Positions 55,311-64,000 of a DNA stretch of 64,000 nt are shown here, piece after piece. Every line of letters begins with the position of its first letter. The stretch's first letter is position 1. The stretch is from contig NC_134436.1 in the NCBI RefSeq assembly GCF_030867145.1, positions 4,340,001 to 4,404,000 on the forward strand, given 5' to 3'. Source of the stretch: Opisthocomus hoazin (taxonomy: Eukaryota; Chordata; Aves; Opisthocomiformes; Opisthocomidae). The position numbers and the translations under genes are program-made. Under the pieces are notes generated by a model. It saw only the letters and a program-made list of their open reading frames with translations. It was not told the DNA's origin and ran no database searches.

Positions 55311-55640
55311 CCATCCAACCAGGATGAAGAGGTAGATGAAGCTGTCTACAAGAGGCTGGCAGAAGTCTCATAATTGCGAGCCTTTGTTCTCGTGGAGGAC
55401 TTTAACACAGCAGAAAGGGAACTGTCTAGGAGGTTCCTGGAGTGTGTGGAAGATAACTTCCTGACACAGCTGGTAAGTGAGCCTACCAGGGGAGATGCCT
55501 CGCTAGACCTGCAGTTTACTAACAGAGAAGGACTGGTGGGAAATGTGGTGGGTGGAGGCTGTCTTGGGCTTAGTGAAGATGAAATGATAGGGTTCTTGGT
55601 TTGAGGTGAAGTTAAGAGGGGGGCCAGCAAAACCACCACA

Positions 55641-57389
55641 ATGGACTTTTGCAGGGCAGACTTTGGCCTGTTCAGGATGCTGGTTGAGAGGGTCCCTTGG
55701 GAGAGAGTGCTGAAGGGCAAAGGGGTCCAGGCAGGCTGGACATTCTTCAAGGAGGGAGTCTTAAAGGCACAGGAGTGCACGGTCCCCATGTGCCGCACGA
55801 TGAACCAGTGGGGAAGGCGACTGGCCTGGCTGAACAGGCAGCTCTTGCTGGGTATCAGAAAAAAGAGGAGGGTCTACCATCTATGGAAGAAAGGGCAGGT
55901 GACTCAAGAGGAGTCCAGGGGTCTCGTTAGGTCATGCAGAGAGGAAATTAGAAAGGCAAAAGCCCACCTAGAACTCAGGCTGGCCAGTGTTGTAAAGGAC
56001 AACAAAAAGTGCTTTTCCAAATACATCAACAACAAAAAGAGGGCCAAGGAGAGTCTCCAACACTTACTGGATGTGAGGGGGAATATTGCCAGCAAGGATG
56101 AGGAAATGGCTGAGGTCCTTAATGTCTTCTTTGCCTCAGTCTTTACGTCAGCCCCCAGTGCTGGAAGATAGGGAAGAAGAGCAGAATAAACCTCCCATAA
56201 TCGAGGAGGAAGCAGTTAATGACATGCTATGCCACCTGGACACTTACTTATAAGTCTGTGGGGCCGGATGGGATTCACCCAAGAGTGCTGAGGCAACTGA
56301 CAGAGATTCTGGCCAAGCCAATCCCCATCTTCTATCAGCAGTCCTGGCTAACAGGGGAGGTCCTAGATGACTGAAGGATCACCAGTGTAATACCCGTCTA
56401 CAAGAACGGCCAGAAGGACTATCCTGGGAAGTACAGGCCTGTCAGCCTGACCTTGGTGCCAGGGAAGACTATGGAGCATTTCATCCTGAGTGCACTCACC
56501 GGGCATGTGAAGGAAAACCAGGGGATCAGGCCCAGCCAGCATGGGTTCATGAAAGGCAGGTCCTGCTTCACCAACCTGATCTCCTTCTATGACCGGGTGA
56601 CCCACCTAGTGGATGAGGGAAAGTCTGCAGACGTCATCTACCTGGACTTTAGTAAGGCCTTGGACACTGTTCCCCACAGTATCCTCCTGGAGAAACTAGC
56701 TGCTCATGGTTTGCATGGGTGTACTCTTTGCTGGATAAAGAACTGGCTGAAAGGCTGAGCGCAGAGAGTGGTAGTGAATGGAGTTCAATCCAGCTGGCAG
56801 CTGGTGATGAGTGGTATTCTCCAGGGCCCAGTTTTGGGTGTGGTCTTGTTTAATATCTTTATCAATGATCTGGATGAGGAGATTGAGTGTTCCCTCAGTA
56901 AGTTTGCAGATGACACCAAGTTGGGCGGAAGTGTCGATCTGCTCAGTGGTAGGAAGGCTCTGCAGAGGGATCTGGACAGGCTGTATGGATGGGCCGAGGC
57001 CAACGGTATGAGCTTCAACAAGGCCACATGGTGGATCCTGCACTTGGGTCATAACAACCCCATGCAACACTACAGGCTTGGGGAGGAGTAGCTGGAAAGC
57101 TGCCCAGTAAAAAAAGGACCTGGGAGTGCTGGTCAACAGCCGACTGAACATGAGCCAGTAGTGTGCCCAGGTGGCCAAGAAGGGCAACGACATCTTGGCT
57201 TGTATCAGGAACAGTGCAGCCAGCAGAAGTACCGAGGTGATCGTGCCACTGTACTTGGCACTGCTGAGGCCACACCTCGAGTACTCTGTCCAGTTTTGGG
57301 TCCCTCACTACAAGAAAGACATTGAGGTGCTGGAGCATGTCCAGAGAAGGGCAACGAGGCTGGTGAGGGGTCTGGAGAAGAAGTCTTAA
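55641..57389 (+). pseudogene. CR1 ORF2 reverse transcriptase remnant
   Basis: Pieces at 55641-56171 (linker: NRQLLLGIRKKRRVYHLWKK, ASVVKDNKKCFSKYINNKKR), 56453-56758 (PSQHGFMKGRSCFTNLISFYD, YLDFSKALDTVPH), 56768-57091 ([30 protein letters not shown]) and 57171-57389 ([20 protein letters not shown]) together cover the whole polymerase, with at least three frame breaks. Catalytic FADD is retained. Confidence 0.8.
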
Positions 57390-57795
57390 GAGGAGCGGCT
57401 GAGGGAACTGGGGCTGTTTAGTCTGGAGAAGAGGAGGCTGAGGGGGGACCGGATTGCTCTTTACAACTACCTGAAACGAGGTGGTAGTGAGGCAGGTGTT
57501 GGTCTCTTCTCCCATAGAACTAGCAATAGGACGAGAGGCAATGGCCTCAAGTCGAGTAAGGGGAGGTTTAGATGAGATATTAGGAAAAATTTCTTTACTG
57601 AAAGAGTGGTCAGATATTGGAATAGGCTGCCCAGGGAGGAGGTTCAGTCACCATCCCTCGAGGTGTTTATAAAACATGTACATGTGGCATTTCGGGATAT
57701 GGTTTATTTGGCATGGTGTTGTTGGGCGGATGGTTGGACTTGATGATCTTAGAGGTCTTTCCCAACCCATGATTCTATGATTTTATGATTTGTCT

Positions 57796-59009
57796 GAATG
57801 TCACATACATGTCGTTCATATTTACAGCTGTAAAGAGAAAGACTTTCACAGACATGTTTCCTTACTGTGTTACTGGAAGAAAGCTCTTGCTTGTCATACA
57901 GAGACGGTGAACGTCAAGTATTGTCCATAATAAGGAGAAGTTAACTGTGCAGCTTTTCTTTTAAAGGAGTATATTTGGCATTTGGAAGGTCAATGACAAT
58001 TCCCAGGCTTCTGTGGTGGTCTACATAAACTGAGAATGATGGAGTCTCAGTTTTGGACATCACAGTGCTCAGATTCCAACTGGCCAAGTGTTGGGTTCAT
58101 CACTTTGCTTTCCTATTGCATGATGTTTTCCATGAAAGGTAGTTCACGAGCACAGATGTACACTTTACATGCACATTTGCGAGTCACCCATCTTCCAAGT
58201 TGCCCAGTGTGCTGAAGTAGGGTGGTGGTGTCTCTGAGGTGATACTATGACGCCAGAGTCTTTACTAGATCTGCATTTCACTTATGCACTTGAGAACATC
58301 TTCCATTTCCTCAATTCAGTAGTATGGACAGAAAAATCTCATTGCATGCTTCCCTGTTGTGACCCTTATTCTCTGTAAGGAGAAGTGGTGTGCACAACAT
58401 TTCTGATAGACATTTGATGTCTTTCTACAAAGTTAGTTTCCCTGTTGGGTGATGGTTATGGTCATCTGTGTGACCCTTTTAGTAGGCATGGTGGTGTTGG
58501 GTTCGTGATTGGATATTATGATTTTAGAGGTCTTTTCCAACATATGATTTTTACTTGACAAACTGTGGCTGTGGTCTTTGTTGTGAGCATCTCTGTGAGC
58601 CTCATGTGCACTTTTTACTACCTACATACCCTCCTTGTGTACGTACTACTGTTAACGTAATCTGAAATGTTAAGCTGTGACTCCTTCACTTCTGCAGGTT
58701 TCCCATTCTTGCTGCTAAAGGCAAGCTCTAAAGCTGGGCCTCTTTGTGGCTGGTAACATATAATAGTTAAAAGATCTCCTGTAATTGTTGATCTGAGGAA
58801 GCAGTTTCCATCTGTCCCTTGAAGGTGTTCAGCCGCCAAGACAATGACTTTGATAGACTCTGTTTGCCTAAGATGTCACTGAATGAAATGCTCTTTTGCC
58901 TGTTGCTGACATATGTCTGAAATATTGGCTGTTGTCCATGGTGCACTGGAAGACTGTGAACTCAGAGCAAGAAACGTGAGAGGCTGGCTTGGAACTGGAA
59001 CAATACGTG
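57796..59009 (+). other. Spacer with remnants
   Basis: No gene. 57825-57960 resembles 50400-50530 (TTACTGGAA.AAAGCTCTT.CTTGTC, then TCAA.TATT.TCCAT), so the spacer repeat continues beyond the CR1. A tiny CR1 tail (TTGGGTTCGTGATTGGA, TTAGAGGTCTTTTCCAAC) lies at about 58496-58546. Confidence 0.45.
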
Positions 59010-59350
59010 GCTCAGTGTGGATTTGGCTGAGGAATGGAAACAAATTTTTAGCAGGGCCTGGTATGATATGACAAGGGGTAATGGTTTTAAACAAACACAG
59101 GTTAAATGTAAGTTAGCTATAAGGAAGAAATTTTTTACTACACAGGTGCTGAAAAACTGGAAAAGGTTGCTCAGAGAGGTGGTAGATGCCCATGCCCAGA
59201 AACAATCAAGGTCAGGTTAGACAGGGCTCTGAGCAATTTGATCTAGTTAAAGAAGTCCCAGATCATTGCAGGAGTGTTGGACTAGATGACCTTTAAATGT
59301 CCTTTCCTACTCAAAGTATGCCATGACTCTATGATTCTTTGATTCTGTGA
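59010..59350 (+). mobile_element. CR1 3' end, plus strand
   Basis: ORF2 C-terminus / 3' UTR: GACAAGGGGTAATGGTTTTAA, GGTTGCTCAGAGAGGTGGTAG, GTTGGACTAGATGACCTTTAA, then the ATGATTCTTTGATTCTGTGAT tail. Confidence 0.8.
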
Positions 59351-62090
59351 TAGTGGTTTGATTTCATGCCTGGTGCCACGACCTGTGCCATTCATGCTCT
59401 GATCCTGGATTCCCTGTCCTGAAAGGCAATGACAGTCCTCCAATCATAAAGTATTTGCTTAATAACTGTGCATATAGAATGATGATGCATGGGTGGAAGA
59501 GGTCATAGTTCCTACGTGAAACCTCCTTTATCTATCCATATTTCCCTGGAACATTGTGAAGCAGAGGTTCTTCATAGAGGTAATTACACTTTCTTTCAGG
59601 CTTTTGTCTCCTGGAAGGTCATGGTTCATCTTCCCCATTTCTGGGTACTGATTTTGCATTTCATGCCGTGCTTGTTTTTTTGCGCAAATAATTACTTCAG
59701 CCACACAAGACAGAATTTTAAGTGCAACCAAAATGAAGGAGAAACTAATAGAGAATCTGCTGTAATTTCTCTGAAGGCTTAGCTTTAGAAAGAGGCCCGT
59801 GATAAGGCGTTTAACATTACGGCTTCAGAGTTGAGGGAGATTAGCAGGCCACGTATTGGAAAAATTACTGAGAGCTGTTGACCATTTTTTAAATGAAACC
59901 CTCTATAATATAGTCCAGAGGAAGAAACTTTCTCTTCTAATGCTTCCTTGCCTTGCTTGTCTGATTTCTGTTTTTCTTGTCCTGGCTTCCTGTGTATGTA
60001 GGTTTACTTGTAATTAACAGCAAAGCTTTGCTTAGGGATGCGTCGTGTGTTTGTACCTTTTGCTCATGCTGCAGTGGGAGTGAAAGGCAGGAGATGTGAG
60101 GGTATCTTTATGTTCTGTTGTTGCCAGGGGTATAGATATAAAGGATACCTTAGTAGAAGCCGCATCTCTGTGGAACAGCAAGTGTGATAAAAGAGGGGAG
60201 GAGATTCACCCTAAGTTATTAGTTTGATGACCCATGCCCTGTTGGATCACCGCCCCTCCTTTAGTTCGGGCGTGCTATCATTCGTGTGCTTTAGTATGTC
60301 CTAATGCCGATATGCTTTTCATTTCCTGCTCAGCAGTGTTACTCATAGGATTGGTCTATTAGACATACACAGGTATTTTCACTGTCAATGGCTTATTAGT
60401 TGAAAGTTTTTTGTAAAACTCTATCATTCATTGCTTTACTCGTTCCTCTAGTCTTACAACATAGAGTTTTCATTTAACATTCAATATCTGAAATGCGTGT
60501 AAGCAGTACCTTAGGAGTGCAATCACAATCGGTGAGGAAGGGTCAGATTCTATGTAAATACCTGCTCAGTATGGGCAGGAGGCCCTCTTGTAGGTGTCTC
60601 TCCATGTGAAGTGCAGTGTGGCTACTTCTTTGTGAGAATAGTCTTGTTGGCAAGGAAGAGCCCGTTCTCATAGCAACTTTGTGGCCAAGTACTCATTTGC
60701 TAATAACTGCTAGCGTGGAAGAAGCTTGTGAAGGAGAAACTCAGTGCTGTAGTCCATGCCTTTGTATCTTTTGAGAGAGCAGCGAGAGTGGCATCACCGG
60801 GAACTGAGTTATCACCAGGACCCTGTGAGTGAGCACAGCAGTCATCCACGGATGCATCTCTTGTTTGGAGAAATAGGAGTTTTAGGAAATTCTGCAGTAC
60901 CTGTAATTTCCAAATCTGTGATCTGTGTAGCACTTGGAATGATTCATCTGGTCAGCATGTGCCCTGCTCTCTCCATGGTGATGGATTAAGTTTTGATGGT
61001 TTGCAGAGAATCTTGCATTCCCTGCGTTCCTTTGACTGTTGTTGAGAGGTGGTGTTATGGTGCAGACAGGCACCACGGAGGATCAAGTACCTTTTCATAG
61101 GTGCTGCACTCAGAGGGTTTTATCCTGTCCATTTTCAGATCACTCCAGGCCTGGACTGGTCTGTGTATCATTGGAGCAAAATACACATTGCTATGTTGTG
61201 TCATCAGCAAACTGCCTTCTCTGGCACTGCCCTTCTGACTTTTCACCTCCTGACTTTTTTGCCATCTTTTTTCTACAAGTCTCTGACTATCCTGGGAAAG
61301 GTAGCTGACATGTCGCATACACCTCGGGCACCACCACGTGGGACTATAGCACTCCTCTTTACAGTTTTCTAATAGCACACTGGTAATGGAAGGATCCTGG
61401 GAGCATGGGTACCTTTCTGCCGACCGTCCATGTTCTTACATCTACTTACTTATCCCATTCCCTGAAAAAAGCAATCTTGCAAAAAAGACTTGAATAGGTC
61501 TCTGTTCCTAGTTCTAGAGCAAGAAGTTGTGGTCATCTCCGGGATTTGTAAACTAGGAGCATGTACTGATACTGCTGCTGTAGAGAATAAGGCTCGTCAC
61601 GTTCTCCCACTCTCAGTCATTCTGGGAAGTACACAAAATGAAAGGGCTATAAAGAGAATATTCTCAAAGATAACGGCAGGTTTGGCGATTCCTTTCTACA
61701 ATAGCTTCTCCTCTGAAGTACCTTGTAGCTGCTGCTTCTCAGAGCTCGCAGAAATGAAATAAAAGAGCTAGGAAAAGGCAGCCCGCAGCAACAGCAGAAG
61801 CTGTTGGAACGTCAGACATTTGCTGTACCGTGTACCTGCTTGTACTTACCCGTGGCGACCTGCGCTCTACTGTACGAAGTGTGGGGCTCCTCCACCGCTC
61901 GGTAACACGTTCCCCAGCCAGACTCTCCATTTCCACTTTTGAACGCAGCTGCTTGGTGCGCCTTTCCGCGGATATGAGAGAACTCGCCAAACCAGAAGCC
62001 GACTCGCGCTTTTCCGTAGCCGATGGCGCCGACTCCCGGCAGCTGCTGACCGTGCGGCTCGGGGCGCAGAGACCGAAGCGCCGCACGGCA
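59351..62090 (+). other. Spacer upstream of second gamma-B-like exon
   Basis: No gene, CR1 or RNA is recognised from 59351 to about 61880. From about 61900 GC content rises into the promoter of the exon at 62386. Short open frames here have no family match that I can see. Confidence 0.5.
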
Positions 62091-62096
62091 TCACCG

Positions 62097-62138
62097 GCTG
62101 CGGTGGCGTCGCGGCGCCTCCGGGTGCCGCTGTTGGCC
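62097..62138 (+). promoter_or_regulatory. Candidate CSE-like promoter element
   Basis: GCTGCGGT at 62097 and CGCTGTTGGCC at 62128, 31 bases apart, as before the exons at 40162 and 45733. It is 258 bases upstream of the ATG. Function is inferred. Confidence 0.4.
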
Positions 62139-62154
62139 GACGCGGAGCGGCGCT

Positions 62155-62192
62155 GGAGCCGCAGCCGCAGCCGCAGCCGCAGCCGGAGCCGC
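62155..62192 (+). repeat. GCAGCC/GGAGCC hexamer repeat in 5' UTR
   Basis: Six hexamer units, GAGCC then (GCAGCC)n then GGAGCC, within the presumed 5' UTR. Confidence 0.7.
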
Positions 62193-62385
62193 GTCCTGCC
62201 CCGCAGGCTGCTCGCTCGCCCGGCGCCAGCCAGAGCGGCAGCGGCGCGGGCAGCAGAGGCGAGCAGTGGCGCGGCGCGTGGAGCAGCGGCGTCCGAGGCG
62301 GAGGCCGCTGCGCTCGTTGCGGAGAGCGGCTGGAAGGGAGGGAGGGCAGCGGCGGGAGCGAGGAGCGCGGCGAGCGCTGGCGACA

Positions 62386-64000
62386 ATGGCGGGCAGGCAG
62401 AGGCAGAGCCGGCGGCGAGCAGGCGGGCGAGCGCTGCTGGCCGCCTTGGTGCTGGGCTTGTGCTGCCGGGCGGCGCCGGAGCGGATCCGCTACGCCATCG
62501 CCGAGGAGCTGGGCCGAGGCTCGCTGGTGGGGCCGCTGGCGCGGGACCTGGGGCTGAGCCCGGCGGAGCTGCCGGCACGCAAGCTGCGGCTCAGCGCCGA
62601 GAAGCAATACTTCACGGTGAGCGAGGAGAGCGGGAACCTGTACGTGAGCGAGAGGCTGGACCGGGAGGAGATGTGCGGCGAGTCGGCGTCCTGCTCCGTC
62701 AGCTTCGAGGCGCTGCTGCAGAACCCGCTCAACGTTTTCCACGTCGAGGTGGCCATCCAGGACGTCAACGACAATTCACCGACCTTCAGCAAGGCTGCTC
62801 TCGACCTCGAGATCGGTGAATGGACTACGCCCGGTGCTCGTTTTCCTCTGGAGATGGCTCGAGACGCAGACGTGGGGGGCAACTCGCTGCTGACTTACCA
62901 GCTCAGCAGCAACCCGTCCTTCACTCTGGCTGTGAAGGAAAGCCCGGGTGGAAAGAAGCAGCCGGAATTAGTGCTGGAGCGAGCTCTGGACCGGGAGAAG
63001 CAGAGCTCCTTCCAGCTGGTGCTGACGGCAGTGGATGGCGGGGAGCCGATGAGGTCCGGGACTGTGCAGGTGCGCGTCAACGTGACGGACGCCAATGACA
63101 ACGCGCCCGTGTTCAGTAAAAGCGTCTACGAGGCGCTAGTGCGGGAGAATCTGCCGGCGGGGTCGCTGGTGCTGCGGGTGCGAGCCACGGACGCGGACGC
63201 GGGCACCAACGGGCAGGTCTCGTACTCGTTCGGCAACGTCCCGGACGGCGTCCGCGCGTTGTTCAGCGTCGGCTGCGACAGCGGCGAGGTGAGGACGGTG
63301 GGGCCCCTCGATTTCGAGGAGAAGAGCAAATACAGCTTCGGCCTGGAGGCGAGGGACGGCGGCGGGCTCACGGCTCACTGCGAAGTGCAGATAGACATCA
63401 CCGACGAGAACGACAACGCGCCCGAAATCACGATGTTGTCGGTGTCGAGCCCGGTGGCCGAGGACGCGCCGGCCGGAACCGTGGTGGCCCTGGTGAAAGT
63501 CCGGGACCGGGACTCCGGGGAGAACGGGCAGGTGTCGTGCGAGCTGTTGGGTGAGGCGCCGCTGTCGATCGTGTCGTCGCCGGGCGGCTCGTACAAGGTG
63601 GTGACGGCGAGCGCGCTGGACCGAGAGCAGGCGGCCGAGCACCGGGTGACGGTGGTGGCCAGGGACCGGGGCAGCCCGGCGCTGTCGAGCCGCACGGCGC
63701 TGGTGCTGGAGGTGTCGGACGTGAACGACAACGCGCCGGTGTTCGAGGAGGCCGCCTACAGCGCCTACATGGCGGAGAACAACGCGGCGGGCGCGCCGGT
63801 GGTGCGCGTGCGCGCGCGGGACGCGGACGCGGGCGCCAACGGGCGCGTGAGCTACTGGCTGGCGGGCGGCAGCGCGGGCGCGGCGCCGTACGTGTCGGTG
63901 GAGGCGCGGAGCGGCGCGGTGTACGCGCAGCGCTCGTTCGACTACGAGCAGTGCCGCGAGTTCGCGGTGGCGGTGCGGGCGCAGGACGGCGGGTCGCCGG
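62386..64000 (+). CDS. PCDHGB: gamma-B-like protocadherin variable exon, 3' part off window
   Basis: Open to the window end (538 codons). The ATG (ACAATGG) opens a signal peptide, MAGRQRQSRRRAGR then ALLAALVLGLCCRAA. EC1 starts ERIRYAIAEELGRGSLVG, with disulfide loop CGESASC. Linkers DVNDNSP, DANDNAP, DENDNAP and DVNDNAP lie near 126, 235, 339 and 445, and the sequence stops in EC5 at AQDGGSP. The gamma-B assignment rests on EC1 and EC4-EC5 being nearly the same as the exon at 45733. The tail, which would prove the subfamily, is not in view. EC2-EC3 are quite different from 45733 and GC-rich throughout. Confidence 0.85.
   Translation, partial: MAGRQRQSRRRAGGRALLAALVLGLCCRAAPERIRYAIAEELGRGSLVGPLARDLGLSPAELPARKLRLSAEKQYFTVSEESGNLYVSERLDREEMCGESASCSVSFEALLQNPLNVFHVEVAIQDVNDNSPTFSKAALDLEIGEWTTPGARFPLEMARDADVGGNSLLTYQLSSNPSFTLAVKESPGGKKQPELVLERALDREKQSSFQLVLTAVDGGEPMRSGTVQVRVNVTDANDNAPVFSKSVYEALVRENLPAGSLVLRVRATDADAGTNGQVSYSFGNVPDGVRALFSVGCDSGEVRTVGPLDFEEKSKYSFGLEARDGGGLTAHCEVQIDITDENDNAPEITMLSVSSPVAEDAPAGTVVALVKVRDRDSGENGQVSCELLGEAPLSIVSSPGGSYKVVTASALDREQAAEHRVTVVARDRGSPALSSRTALVLEVSDVNDNAPVFEEAAYSAYMAENNAAGAPVVRVRARDADAGANGRVSYWLAGGSAGAAPYVSVEARSGAVYAQRSFDYEQCREFAVAVRAQDGGSP

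Larger units (their letters stand above)
53465..57795 (+). mobile_element. CR1 LINE, plus strand, near full length, split by LTR
   Basis: Starts inside ORF1 (ECLSLAL-like reading, then a coiled coil at 53569-53700 read as AELKEEVQRLKNIRE). It holds the ORF1 esterase (54012-54467), an endonuclease start (54533-54880) interrupted by a solo LTR, the rest of the endonuclease (55316-55620), the linker (55641-56171), reverse transcriptase (56250-57100) with FADDT, and the C-terminus and 3' UTR. It ends with the GATTCTATGATTTTATGATT tail at about 57768-57790. Stops and frameshifts are scattered. About 3.9 kb without the LTR. Confidence 0.88.

Noticed and set aside
54863-55318. 151-codon minus-strand open frame
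   Set aside because: It lies within the solo LTR; it is an accident of the LTR sequence, not a gene.
1-64000. CRISPR array, operon, phage or plasmid features
   Set aside because: All repeats are either retrotransposons, microsatellites or tandem gene duplicates; the gene structure is vertebrate throughout.
42613-64000. Gamma constant exons
   Set aside because: No sequence encoding the shared cytoplasmic domain (DWRFSQ-type start, Lys-rich end) was found; the constant exons must lie downstream of the window.

Overview
The window is vertebrate genomic DNA from the clustered protocadherin locus, almost certainly of a bird. Every protein-coding unit is a large single exon encoding a signal peptide, six cadherin (EC) repeats, one membrane span and a short cytoplasmic tail. 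The spacers are dominated by CR1 LINEs, with the CR1 ORF1 esterase, APE endonuclease, FADD reverse transcriptase and ATTCTGTG-type 3' tails. One solo LTR has ends and a 5-bp target duplication of the avian ERVL type.

Layout. One intronless beta-type protocadherin (660-3056) is followed by three near-identical beta-type genes (3804-6245, 16887-19328, 28503-30944; 813 residues each). Each of the three is followed by the same spacer: 3' flank, pentanucleotide tract, minus-strand CR1, plus-strand CR1, a tRNA-like or SINE-like patch and a CR1 3' fragment. After the first two spacers comes a broken gamma-A fragment (15480-16281, 27085-27891). After the third comes a full gamma-A variable exon (40162-42612). 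The array is therefore a tandem duplication of a [beta gene + spacer + gamma-A] cassette. In the first two copies the gamma-A part is cut in EC6 and fused to the next beta promoter. Next come a gamma-B variable exon (45733-48168), a spacer with its own diverged repeats and a long CR1 split by the solo LTR, and a second gamma-B-like exon (62386-64000) that runs off the end.

How it works together. From established knowledge, each variable exon has its own promoter, chosen singly or in small sets per neuron through CTCF/cohesin looping. Beta genes are complete in one exon. Gamma exons splice to shared constant exons, which are not in this window. The proteins form cis dimers through EC5-EC6 and trans homophilic contacts through EC1-EC4. 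Both intact gamma exons end in a CAG codon directly followed by a GT donor; the beta genes end in their own stop codons.

Most interesting: the three beta copies are nearly identical except for changes concentrated in EC2 and the start of EC3, the recognition domains. The two gamma-B exons are almost base-identical at the EC1 start and in EC4-EC5 but different between. A two-block promoter motif with constant spacing precedes genes of both subfamilies. CR1 indels allow the order of the duplications to be worked out.
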